Part shown: positions 28,577 through 37,426 of the stretch, in pieces
Position numbering within the stretch: the stretch's first letter is position 1
Layout: each line of letters starts with the position of its first letter
Source: Pseudomonadota bacterium
GTDB lineage: Bacteria; Pseudomonadota; Alphaproteobacteria; Reyranellales; Reyranellaceae
NCBI GenBank assembly: GCA_018240685.1
Contig: JAFEFG010000043.1
Location: forward strand, 1-37,426
Direction of reading: 5' to 3'
DNA length: 37,426 nucleotides
Translations under genes and position numbers: made by a program
The notes under the pieces: generated by a model
What the model saw: only the letters and a program-made list of their open reading frames with translations
Database searches by the model: none
Told to the model about the DNA's origin: nothing

Positions 28577-29953
28577 TCAACGCGTGATGGCGATGCGCAG
28601 ACCCGGCTTGGCGTCGCTCAACTCGATGCCCAGCCCGTGCAGGGTTGCGATCGCCTTGACGAGCGCAAGACCCAGTCCGCTGCCGGCCGTGGTACGGCTC
28701 CGGTCCAGGCGATAGAAGCGGTCGAACACACGGTCGCGCTCCGCTTCCGGAATGCCCGGCCCGTTGTCTGCGACCTCGATCGCGAACCCGCCGGGACGCT
28801 GCACGAGGGAGAGGCGGACGACGCTGCCCTGCGGCGTATGATTGAGTGCATTCTCGATCAGGTTCGAGACCATCTGCGCCAGGAGCTGTCGGTCGCCGTT
28901 GAAGTGCAGGCCGCCTTCGACCTTGAGTTCGAGCGTATGCTGAGCGTCCTCCGCTACGGGCAGGTAGGCTTCGCCGACGCTGCGCACGAGCTCGGACAGA
29001 TCGAGTTCGACGAAGGCGCTGCGCTGCGCACCCGCCTCGATCTGGGCGATACGCAGGAGGGCCGAGAAGATCTCGAGCAGCGTGTCGGCCTCGACAATGG
29101 CCGCCTCGGTCGCGGCCGCATACTCCGCGGTGCTGGTTGCATGCTCGCGAGCGTCCTCGAGGCGCTGGCGCAGCCTGCCGAGCGGCGTGCGCAGGTCGTG
29201 GGCGATGTCGCCGCTGACCTGCCGCAGCCCTTCCATGAGATGCTGGATGCGGTCGAGCATGGCGTTGAGGCTGGCAACGAGCTGGTCGATCTCGTCGTTG
29301 GTGCCGCGCACTGGGATTCGGGCACTGAGATCGCCTTCCATGATGGCGCGGGTGGTGCGGCCGATCGTGTCGATGCGGCGCAGGAAATTGCTGCTCAGCA
29401 GCAGGCCGCCTGCGACGGCGAGGAAGAGGGTGAGGCCACCGGCCCAGACGAAGGCGCGCACGATGGCGCTCTGCATGTCGACCAGGCGGCTCGCATCCTG
29501 CGCCACCAGCAGGAATGATCCATCAGGCAGGGTGACACCGAAGCCGGTAAGGCGGGTGCGGGCGGCCTCGGTCGGGCTGACGTTGGGGTCGCGCTGAAAG
29601 TCGATGACGCCGTTGGCCGGAGGCATTCCGGGCAGGTTGCCGACGACGACTTGCTGGTTGGGAGCCTGCAGGAGGTAATAGATCGGGCCGCGGGTGCGGA
29701 AGTTCATGCGCCGCGTGATCTGCTCGGCGAGGCCGATCAGTCCGCCGCGGCGGTAGATCTCGGCAAGCTGGAACGCCTCGGTGCGCAGCACCGCTTGCAT
29801 GTCATTCTGCATCGCCGCGGTGGCAGTCACGAAGACGGTGGCGAACAGCACGCAGGCGGACACCACGAACAGGGCCGCGTAGATCAGCGCCAGGCGAAAG
29901 CTGGCCGATCTCAGGATCCGCGGCAAGCCTCGCCTAGCTGGCACGGATGACAT
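28577..29953 (-). CDS. Two-component sensor histidine kinase
   Basis: A 458-residue membrane kinase. TM1 lies near residues 20-42, a periplasmic sensor domain runs from about 43 to 163 and TM2 from about 165 to 190, then a HAMP linker to about 240. The phosphoacceptor is H252 in [16 protein letters not shown]. The catalytic domain has the N box [11 protein letters not shown], the G1 box DNGPGIP and [13 protein letters not shown]. It would phosphorylate the response regulator whose gene overlaps it by 20 bases upstream. The pair is divergent from degP, which suggests envelope sensing. The signal is unknown. Confidence 0.95.
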   Translation of the reverse strand: MSSVPARRGLPRILRSASFRLALIYAALFVVSACVLFATVFVTATAAMQNDMQAVLRTEAFQLAEIYRRGGLIGLAEQITRRMNFRTRGPIYYLLQAPNQQVVVGNLPGMPPANGVIDFQRDPNVSPTEAARTRLTGFGVTLPDGSFLLVAQDASRLVDMQSAIVRAFVWAGGLTLFLAVAGGLLLSSNFLRRIDTIGRTTRAIMEGDLSARIPVRGTNDEIDQLVASLNAMLDRIQHLMEGLRQVSGDIAHDLRTPLGRLRQRLEDAREHATSTAEYAAATEAAIVEADTLLEIFSALLRIAQIEAGAQRSAFVELDLSELVRSVGEAYLPVAEDAQHTLELKVEGGLHFNGDRQLLAQMVSNLIENALNHTPQGSVVRLSLVQRPGGFAIEVADNGPGIPEAERDRVFDRFYRLDRSRTTAGSGLGLALVKAIATLHGLGIELSDAKPGLRIAITR

Positions 29954-30605
29954 ATCCCGCTCCTCTCACGGTATGGAGCAGGGGCTTGTCGAAACCCTTG
30001 TCGATCTTGGCGCGCAGCCGGCTGATGTGCGTCTCGACGATGTTGGTCTTGGGGTCGAAGTGGAAATCCCAGACCTTCTCCAGCAGCATCGTGCGCGTGA
30101 CGATCTCGCCGGCATGGCGCATCAGATATTCGAGGATCTTGAATTCCTGGGCGAGCAGGTCGAGCCGCTTGCCGGCGCGCGATGCGGTCCGTGCCAGCAG
30201 GTCCACCTCGAGGTCGGCCACCTGCAGCTTGGTCTGGGCGACGATCGGCGGTCGGCGGGCGAGGGCCCCCACGCGAGCCAGGAGTTCGGCGAAGGCGAAG
30301 GGCTTGACGAGATAGTCGTCGGCTCCGGCCTCGAGCCCGGCGACGCGGTCGTCGACGCCGCCCATGGTCGTGAGGAAGAGCGCCGGCGTGCGCGTGCCGG
30401 AACTGCGTGCCGCCTTGACCAGCGACAGACCGTCCATCTTGGGAAGGTTGCGATCCACGATCATCACGTCATAGGGCTCGCCGGTGGCCATGTAGAGGCC
30501 GTCGCGGCCATTGTCGACCTGGTCGACCACGTGCCCGTGCTGGCGAAGTCCCTTGGCGATGTAGTCGGCGGTTTGCGTGTCGTCTTCGACGAGGAGGATC
30601 TTCAT
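29934..30605 (-). CDS. OmpR/PhoB-family response regulator
   Basis: A 223-residue DNA-binding response regulator. Receiver domain 1-115 has acidic residues E8/D9, the phosphoacceptor D51 in [11 protein letters not shown], a threonine near 79 and lysine near 101 in VKPF. The winged-helix effector domain is near 128-222 ([24 protein letters not shown], then [12 protein letters not shown] and TVRGAGYVI). The ATG at 30605 has AGGGGC upstream; a longer frame to 30806 lies in the intergenic region and into degP and is not credible. It is the first gene of the regulator-kinase pair, divergent from degP by 154 bases. Confidence 0.95.
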   Translation of the reverse strand: MKILLVEDDTQTADYIAKGLRQHGHVVDQVDNGRDGLYMATGEPYDVMIVDRNLPKMDGLSLVKAARSSGTRTPALFLTTMGGVDDRVAGLEAGADDYLVKPFAFAELLARVGALARRPPIVAQTKLQVADLEVDLLARTASRAGKRLDLLAQEFKILEYLMRHAGEIVTRTMLLEKVWDFHFDPKTNIVETHISRLRAKIDKGFDKPLLHTVRGAGYVIRAS

Positions 30606-30654
30606 GGTGCCCCTGGCGTTATGACACCATATTGATCGGGCGTCTGCGCCTTCG

Positions 30655-30695
30655 CGGATTGGTCCCCAACTATACAAACATTCAATGTTGCGGAC
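30655..30695. promoter_or_regulatory. Divergent promoter region with palindrome, response regulator / degP
   Basis: The gap between the divergent genes holds AACATT-C-AATGTT, a perfect 6-bp palindrome (30677-30689). A minus-strand TATAGT at 30674-30669 could be the -10 of the regulator gene, and a plus-strand TTGGTC (30659-30664) with TTCAAT (30681-30686), 16 bases apart, could drive degP. The palindrome overlaps both and may be an operator, although OmpR-type regulators more often use direct repeats. Confidence 0.35.
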
Positions 30696-30759
30696 ATGGG
30701 GGCGCCACGCCCCGGGTCCCATATTCCTCCCCGTGAGCCCAAACGAGGAGGTTTCTCCG

Positions 30760-32244
30760 ATGACGAAGACCAAGACCCGCATTATCGCTGCCCTGGCGCT
30801 GACCACGGCTTTGACGGCCCCCGCGCTGATCGTTCCCGCTCTGACGGCGCCTCAGGCGCTGGCCGGCGAGGCGACGCACGACTTCGCCGATCTCGCTGCC
30901 AAGGTCACCCCGGCGGTGGTGAACGTGCAGGTGACGATGAAGAGCGAGGGCGAGGACGGCATGCACATGCAGATGTCCGACCGCTCGGCCCAGCAGCAGA
31001 TGGAAGAGTTCATGCGCCAGTTTGCCGAGCGCTTCGGCCAGGGCCGGCAGCAGCAGCAGGTTCGTCCGCATCCCAAGGAGCGGGCGCTGGGGACCGGCTT
31101 CATCGTCGATCCGTCCGGCGTGATCGTCACGAACTTCCATGTCGCCGGCAAGGCGGACTCGATCACCGTGACCCTGGCGGACGGGCGCAAGTTCCCGGCC
31201 AAGCTCCTGGGCGGTGACGAGAAGACCGATCTGGCCGTGCTGAAGGTCAGCTCCGACAAGCCGCTGCCCTACGTCGAGTTCGGCGATGCGAACAAGGTCC
31301 GCGTCGGCGAGTCCGTGATGGCCGTCGGCAACCCGTTCGGCCTGGGCGGCACCGTGACCACCGGCATCGTGTCGGCGCGCGGCCGCGACATCCAGTCCGG
31401 TCCGTACGACGACTACATCCAGACCGACGCGGCCATCAACCGCGGCAACTCCGGCGGCCCGCTGTTCAACATGGACGGCAAGGTCATCGGCATCAACACG
31501 GCGATCTTCTCGCCGTCGGGCGGCAGCGTCGGCCTCGGCTTCGCCATCCCGTCCAGCATCGCGAAGCCTGTGGTGGCTCAGCTCCGCGAACATGGGCGGG
31601 TCGAGCGCGGGCTGCTCGGCGTCGAAATTCAGCCGGTAACGTCTGAAATCGCCGACAGCCTGTCGCTCGGCTCGACCAACGGTGCGCTGGTCGCCCAGGT
31701 CGAACCGAGCAGTGCCGCTCTCAAGGCCGGCATCAAGTCGGGCGACGTGATCAAGAGCGTCGACGGCAAGGAGATCAAGACCGTTCGCGACCTCACGCGG
31801 ACGATCGCGGAAGCTCAGCCCGGTTCGACGGTGAAGGTCAGCCTGGTGCGCGACGGCAAGGACATGACCGTCGAGGCCAAGCTCGGCGACTCCCTGAAGA
31901 ACCAGCAGGCGAAGGCCGACGACGACCAGAAGGGAACGGAGGCCAAGCCGGCTTCCTATGGCTTCTCGCTGGCGCCGATCACGCCGGAGGCTCGCGAGGA
32001 ACTCGGTCTCAAGGACTCGGTCTCCGGCGCCCTGATCGCCGGCGTCGAGCCCGGCAGCCCCGCCGAGAACCAGGGCCTGCGTCCGGGTGACGTTATCCAG
32101 CAGGTCGGCCATGACGCGGTCAAGGATCCCAAGGCCGCCGCGGCCAAGCTCAAGGAGGCCAAGGACAGCAAGAAGCCTGTCCTTCTGAAGATCTATCGTG
32201 AGGGGATGACCAGGTACGTCGCTGTCTCTCCCCGCGCGGCGTAA
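30760..32244 (+). CDS. degP: DegP/HtrA (Do-family) periplasmic serine endopeptidase
   Basis: A 494-residue periplasmic protease and chaperone. A signal peptide of about 35 residues (basic TKTKTR, long Ala/Leu core, cut near ALA-GEA) is present. The catalytic triad is H127 (TNFHVAG), D157 (KTDLAV) and S231 (RGNSGGP). PDZ domain 1 is near 285-370 (RGLLGVEIQPV to VEAKLGD) and PDZ domain 2 near 400-490 (SLAPITPEAREELG, GDVIQQVG). A Gln- and Met-rich LA-loop lies at 68-100. The ATG at 30760 has GAGGAGG eight bases upstream. It clears or refolds damaged envelope proteins. The divergent two-component genes suggest its control by that system. Confidence 0.96.
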   Translation: MTKTKTRIIAALALTTALTAPALIVPALTAPQALAGEATHDFADLAAKVTPAVVNVQVTMKSEGEDGMHMQMSDRSAQQQMEEFMRQFAERFGQGRQQQQVRPHPKERALGTGFIVDPSGVIVTNFHVAGKADSITVTLADGRKFPAKLLGGDEKTDLAVLKVSSDKPLPYVEFGDANKVRVGESVMAVGNPFGLGGTVTTGIVSARGRDIQSGPYDDYIQTDAAINRGNSGGPLFNMDGKVIGINTAIFSPSGGSVGLGFAIPSSIAKPVVAQLREHGRVERGLLGVEIQPVTSEIADSLSLGSTNGALVAQVEPSSAALKAGIKSGDVIKSVDGKEIKTVRDLTRTIAEAQPGSTVKVSLVRDGKDMTVEAKLGDSLKNQQAKADDDQKGTEAKPASYGFSLAPITPEAREELGLKDSVSGALIAGVEPGSPAENQGLRPGDVIQQVGHDAVKDPKAAAAKLKEAKDSKKPVLLKIYREGMTRYVAVSPRAA

Positions 32245-32261
32245 CCTGACCTCTCGACGGA

Positions 32262-32290
32262 GCCGGCGGTGGGCCCCCATCGCCGGCTTT
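32262..32290. terminator. Terminator after degP
   Basis: GCCGGCGGTGG (32262-32272) pairs with CCATCGCCGGC (32277-32287), one G-T wobble, around a GCCC loop, followed by TTTGTCG. The T-tract is short. It sits between convergent degP and the luciferase-like gene and may serve both weakly. Confidence 0.55.
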
Positions 32291-32304
32291 GTCGTGTCCG
32301 GCGT

Positions 32305-33423
32305 TCAGCGGAAGAGGAAGCCTACCTCGGACAGGTCGTCGGCGCCGATCCAGTCGAGGCCGCGGGCATAGGCGCCGATGGCGGCCTGCTGGCGGCCACG
32401 GTCGCGCTCGTGCTGCGGTTCGAGCGCGGGCATGACTTCGCGGGCGAACAGCCGTACCGAGCGCGCCGATTCCTCGAACGAAAGATCGCCGCAGGCAAAG
32501 CGGCAGATGCTGTAGTTGATACCGGAAATCTCGTGATCCCGGATCAGGCGATCGCGCACGCTCGCGGGCGATCCGGCGACGATGTAGCCCTGCTCGACGG
32601 CTTCGTCGAAGTCCGGCGTCGAGATGGCGCGCGGCAGTTCCACGCCGTTGGCACGCCAGAGATGGACCATCGAATCGTACCAGACGTGAAAGGCCCGCCG
32701 TGCGGCGCAGATGGCATCGCGATCGCTGTCGAGTACCACGACGTTGCGGGTGTTGCCGACGAAGGGCATGTCGTCGGGATCGTTGCCCAGATCGAGCCAG
32801 GCGGCGCGATAACGTGCCGTGAAGCGGCCCGCATCGACTGTCGGCAGGGCAAGGGCGATGTTGCAGCCCAGCCGCGCCAATCGGTCAGCGCCGTCGATCG
32901 AGCGCGTGACATGCCACAGCGGCGGATGCGGTCGCTGGGCAGGCTGGATCACGAGGGGCACGTCCTTGAAGGTGAAAAACTTGCCCGTGTAGGTGAGGCG
33001 CTGGGCACCCAGGCCCGTCTGCAGGATCTCGAGGATTTCCTCGAAGCGTTCCTGGCTGCTGGCGGGATCGACGCCGAAGAAGCTTGCCTCGTAAGGGGAT
33101 GCGCCGCGCCCGACACCCAGTTCGAGCCGCCCGCGGCTCATTACGTCAAGCATGCATATCTCCTCGATCAACCGCAGCGGATGATAGAGGCCGAGCGGAT
33201 AGGCGAGGGGACCAAAGCGCAGAGTCGAGGTACGCTGCGCCACGGCAGACAGGAACAGTCCCGGCGAAGGTGCTGCGCCCAGCGGTGTGCCGTGGTGTTC
33301 GGCGACATGGTAGGCGTGGAAACCCGCCCACTCGTAGAGTTCGACCAGCTTCAAGCGGTCTTCGTACTGCTGGCCAAGATCCGGACCTGATCGGTCCAGA
33401 TGGTCGAAAACAGCGAACTTCAT
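32305..33423 (-). CDS. LLM-class flavin-dependent oxidoreductase (luciferase-like)
   Basis: A 372-residue member of the bacterial luciferase-like monooxygenase superfamily. N-terminal MKFAVFDHLDRSG, then AYHVAEHHGT near residue 37-46, LRFGPLAYPLGLYHPLRLIEEICMLDVMSRGRLELGVGRG (key elements from 68 to 106) and the F420/FMN barrel follow. It would use reduced flavin to oxygenate an organic substrate or act as an F420/FMN reductase; substrate not readable. No convincing Shine-Dalgarno sequence precedes the ATG. It stands alone on the minus strand, converging on degP and divergent from the acyl-CoA synthetase region. No flavin reductase partner gene is present nearby. Confidence 0.9.
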   Translation of the reverse strand: MKFAVFDHLDRSGPDLGQQYEDRLKLVELYEWAGFHAYHVAEHHGTPLGAAPSPGLFLSAVAQRTSTLRFGPLAYPLGLYHPLRLIEEICMLDVMSRGRLELGVGRGASPYEASFFGVDPASSQERFEEILEILQTGLGAQRLTYTGKFFTFKDVPLVIQPAQRPHPPLWHVTRSIDGADRLARLGCNIALALPTVDAGRFTARYRAAWLDLGNDPDDMPFVGNTRNVVVLDSDRDAICAARRAFHVWYDSMVHLWRANGVELPRAISTPDFDEAVEQGYIVAGSPASVRDRLIRDHEISGINYSICRFACGDLSFEESARSVRLFAREVMPALEPQHERDRGRQQAAIGAYARGLDWIGADDLSEVGFLFR

Positions 33424-33760
33424 TGTCGTCGTCTCGGAGGGGGTTGCATATTTAGTCTACCGACAAACGCACGGGTTGTCCGCCTTCAAGCGCGCATGTC
33501 TCGGGACCTGTCAAAGACGAATAGTTTTACGATTTGATGTAGCGCAAAGCGCACCGCATCGGACGCAGGCAGCTTGGCGCCGTTCAATCGCGATTCGCCT
33601 GCGACATCCCCGGAACTGCGCAGGCGTTCCGGGACTGGATGCCGGCGGCCCTTTCTTACCTCCCGGGGCCGGCCGGATACCTGAAGCATGCCGGCAATGG
33701 GCAATTCCATTGCCGGCATTTTTCTGACGCCCCGATCCGAGGCGTTTGCGCTAGGTCAAG
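33424..33760. other. Gene-free region with multiple RNA-like stem-loops
   Basis: This 337-base stretch holds no convincing gene. A 13-codon open frame (33496-33537, ATG to TGA) lacks a ribosome binding site. From 33564 onward the plus strand contains several helices: CGCAGGC/GCCTGCG (33564-33570 with 33597-33603), CCCGGAA/TTCCGGG (33609-33615 with 33627-33633), an alternative 8-bp helix CGCCTGCG/CGCAGGCG (33596-33603 with 33619-33626) that excludes both, and a terminator at 33688-33724. It could be a small RNA or a 5' leader of the downstream operon. Confidence 0.45.
33688..33724 (+). terminator. Strong plus-strand terminator with no gene in front
   Basis: ATGCCGGCAATGG (33688-33700) and CCATTGCCGGCAT (33707-33719) make a perfect 13-bp stem with a GCAATT loop, followed by TTTTTC. 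The first eight bases, ATGCCGGC, also occur at 33639-33646, so the right arm has two possible partners. It ends about 37 bases before the next start codon. Confidence 0.85.
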
Positions 33761-35550
<1,790 letters not shown>

Positions 35551-35554
<4 letters not shown>

Positions 35555-36537
35555 CCGCCAAGCCGCATCTCGACCGCAACCACGCGCGCCACCTGCTCGG
35601 GCAGATGATCCGGATCCGGGCGTTCGAGGAGAGGTGCGCCGAGCTCTATACGCAGCAGAAGATCCGCGGCTTCCTGCACCTCTACAATGGGGAAGAGGCG
35701 AATGCGGTCGGGCTCATGGAGGCGCTGTCGCCGCAGGACGCCATCGTGGCCACCTATCGCGAGCACGGCCACGCGATCGCGCGCGGCATCGCGATGGGCC
35801 CGCTGATGGCGGAAATGTATGGCAAGGCCAACGGCGCGAGCGGCGGACGGGGCGGCTCGATGCATATCTTCAGTCGCGCCGCTCGTTTCTACGGCGGCAA
35901 TGCGATCGTGGGCGGCGGCCTGCCGCTGGCCGTCGGGCTGGCGCTGGCCGAAAAGATGAAGAGGGGAACCGGCGTCGCGGTCTGCCTGTTCGGCGAGGGC
36001 GCCGCTGCCGAGGGCGAGTTCCACGAGTCCCTCAATCTCGCGGCCTTGTGGAAGCTGCCGGTGTTGTTCGTCTGCGAGAACAATCTCTACGCCATGGGCA
36101 GCGCGATCGAGCGCACCGAATCCGAGACCGACATCCATCACAAGGCCGAGGCCTACCGGATCCCATCGCAGCGGATCGACGGCATGGACGTCGTCGCCGT
36201 CGAGGCAGCGACGCGGGCGGCACTCGAAGAGGTTCGCGCCGGCGGCGGTCCCCGGTTCCTGGAATGCATGACCTATCGCTTCCGGGCGCATTCGATGTTC
36301 GACGCGCAGCTCTACCGCGACAAGGCGGAGATCGAGCGCTGGAAGGAGCGCGACCCGATCAGGCGTTTCGGCGAATGGGCGGTCGCCTCCAGCCTCCTGC
36401 ACAAGGACGACATCGCGGCTCTCGAAAAGGAGGCCGCCTCCGAAGTGGATGCCGCGGTCGCCTTTGCTGAAGCGGGGCCCTGGGAGCCAGTTGGCGACCT
36501 CTCGAAGTTCGTCCTGATGGACAAGGTGCCGGCATGA
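35551..36537 (+). CDS. Thiamine-diphosphate-dependent 2-oxo-acid dehydrogenase E1 alpha subunit
   Basis: A 328-residue alpha subunit of a pyruvate/acetoin/branched-chain type E1. N-terminal [30 protein letters not shown] and [11 protein letters not shown] contain typical residues. The ThDP and Mg motif, usually GDG with NN about 28 residues later, reads GEG near residue 147 followed by ENN near 176, so the metal ligand is Glu instead of Asp. [10 protein letters not shown] near 247 is the phosphorylation-loop region. It decarboxylates a 2-oxo acid or acetoin with E1 beta and transfers the acyl group to an E2 not seen in this window. Overlaps the ligase and E1 beta genes by four bases each. Confidence 0.9.
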
Positions 36538-37426
36538 GCAAGACCACCTACCGCGAAGCGATCAAGCAGGCGATCCGCGAGGCGCTGCAGCGCGATCCCC
36601 GCACCTTCGTCATGGGGGAGGATGTCGGTCGCTACGGCGGTTGCTACGCCGTCACCAAGGGCCTGCTGCAGGAATTCGGCGAGGAGCGGATCCGGGACAC
36701 GCCGCTGTCGGAATCGGCCTTCGTCGGCGCAGGCATCGGCGCGGCACTGGCGGGCATGCGGCCGATCGTCGAGATCATGACGGTCAATTTCAGCCTCCTG
36801 GCGCTCGACCAGATCGTCAACAATGCGGCGACGATCGCGCATATGTCGGGCGGCCAGTTCGCCGTGCCGGTGGTGATCCGGATGGCGACGGGCGCGGGCC
36901 GCCAGCTCGCCGCCCAGCATTCGCACAGCCTCGAGGGCTGGTACGCGCACATTCCCGGGCTGAAGATCCTGGCGCCGGCCACGCTCGAAGACGCGCGCGG
37001 AATGCTGTGGACGGCGCTGCAGGACCCCAATCCGGTCCTGATCTTCGAGCACGTCAATCTCTACAACATGGAAGGCGAGCTGGCCGACGATGCCGGCGCA
37101 GTGCCCATCGAGGGTGCCGCCATCCGCCGACCCGGACGGGACCTCAGCATCGTCACCTACGGCGCCAGCCTGCAGAAGTCGCTGACCGCGGCGCAGCAGC
37201 TTGCCGCGGAGGGCGTCGAAGCCGAGGTCGTCGACCTGCGCTCCCTGCGGCCGCTCGACGACGCCACCATCATGGGCTCGGTGGCCCGTACCCACCGCGT
37301 GCTGATCGTCGACGAGGGCTGGCGCTCGGGCGGCATCTCGGCCGAGATCGGCATGCGCATCGCCGAGCAGGCCTTCTACGATCTCGACGCCCCGCCGGCA
37401 CGGCTCTGCGGCGCGGAGGTACCGAT
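36534..37426 (+). CDS. 2-oxo-acid dehydrogenase E1 beta subunit, 3' end cut by window
   Basis: The ATG at 36534 overlaps the E1 alpha stop (ATGA) and opens a frame that stays open for 297 codons to the window edge. The start [21 protein letters not shown] and [21 protein letters not shown] are typical of PdhB/Aco[21 protein letters not shown] follows. The substrate-binding histidine region reads [14 protein letters not shown] near 121-134. The C-terminal domain has [17 protein letters not shown] and [18 protein letters not shown]. About 30 residues are probably missing at the end. It forms the heterotetramer with E1 alpha; the next gene would be expected to be an E2 acyltransferase. Confidence 0.93.
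   Translation, partial: MSKTTYREAIKQAIREALQRDPRTFVMGEDVGRYGGCYAVTKGLLQEFGEERIRDTPLSESAFVGAGIGAALAGMRPIVEIMTVNFSLLALDQIVNNAATIAHMSGGQFAVPVVIRMATGAGRQLAAQHSHSLEGWYAHIPGLKILAPATLEDARGMLWTALQDPNPVLIFEHVNLYNMEGELADDAGAVPIEGAAIRRPGRDLSIVTYGASLQKSLTAAQQLAAEGVEAEVVDLRSLRPLDDATIMGSVARTHRVLIVDEGWRSGGISAEIGMRIAEQAFYDLDAPPARLCGAEVP

Noticed and set aside
30682..32280. Long minus-strand open frame opposite degP
   Set aside because: It is antisense to degP with all catalytic motifs on the plus strand; its Arg/Asp/His/Leu-rich translation has no recognisable domain.
33476..33727. Plus-strand 83-codon frame in the 33.5 kb gap
   Set aside because: It starts with TTG without a binding site, runs through the terminator hairpin and has no family features.

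Overview
The window looks like chromosomal DNA from a GC-rich alphaproteobacterium. The evidence is the high GC content and strong GC3 bias (long antisense open frames everywhere), the block yceD-rpmF-plsX-fabH-ihfA-merR, the string rpiB-glyA-nrdR-ribD-ribE-ribB-ribH-nusB-thiL, a ubiquinol-cytochrome c chaperone next to a BamE lipoprotein, and a K+-independent-type membrane pyrophosphatase. A Rhodospirillales- or Reyranella-like host would fit, but no rRNA is present, so this is inference only.

Layout. (1) Positions 1-929, minus strand: a thioredoxin-reductase-like flavoprotein followed by the first codons of a further gene cut by the window edge. (2) 948-7204: a crotonase-family gene (minus) divergent from a complete branched-chain amino-acid-type ABC transporter operon livH-livM-livG-livF, a small membrane protein (DUF6867-like) and the periplasmic binding protein, closed by a hairpin terminator. 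(3) 7367-14376: a tight plus-strand run covering ribose-5-phosphate isomerase B, serine hydroxymethyltransferase, NrdR, the riboflavin genes, NusB and ThiL. This couples one-carbon, flavin and thiamine cofactor genes. The RibB protein carries a degenerate GTP cyclohydrolase II-like domain, so GTP cyclohydrolase II must be supplied elsewhere. (4) 14484-17986: an MFS transporter and the H+-pyrophosphatase, ending at a strong bidirectional terminator shared with convergent bamE. (5) 18618-23127: cytochrome bc1 chaperone, YceD, ribosomal protein L32, PlsX, FabH, IHF-alpha and a MerR-type regulator, closed by a long stem terminator. (6) 23311-24647: an orphan 101-residue protein, tRNA-Pro(GGG) and a glutathione transferase.

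(7) 24789-28493, minus strand: a three-gene operon encoding a lactonase-fold beta-propeller protein, an O-acetylhomoserine sulfhydrylase-type PLP enzyme and a Rieske non-haem iron oxygenase. The combination is unusual. (8) 28577-32244: an OmpR-type response regulator and histidine kinase (minus), divergent from a DegP/HtrA periplasmic protease (plus). The arrangement suggests envelope-stress control. (9) 32305-33423: a luciferase-like flavin oxidoreductase (minus). (10) 33424-33760: a gene-free stretch with several stem-loops, including mutually exclusive pairings, and a near-textbook terminator lying just upstream of the next operon. (11) 33761-37426: an AMP-forming acyl-CoA synthetase with both E1 subunits (alpha, and beta cut by the window end) of a thiamine-diphosphate 2-oxo-acid dehydrogenase, overlapped by ATGA junctions.

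Most of the window is core metabolism. I did not find CRISPR arrays, insertion sequences, prophage genes or a recognisable defence system. The places most worth a second look are the structured 33.5-33.7 kb intergenic region, the lactonase/sulfhydrylase/Rieske operon, the RibB fusion lacking zinc ligands, and the flavoprotein at the left edge with an altered NAD(P)H motif.
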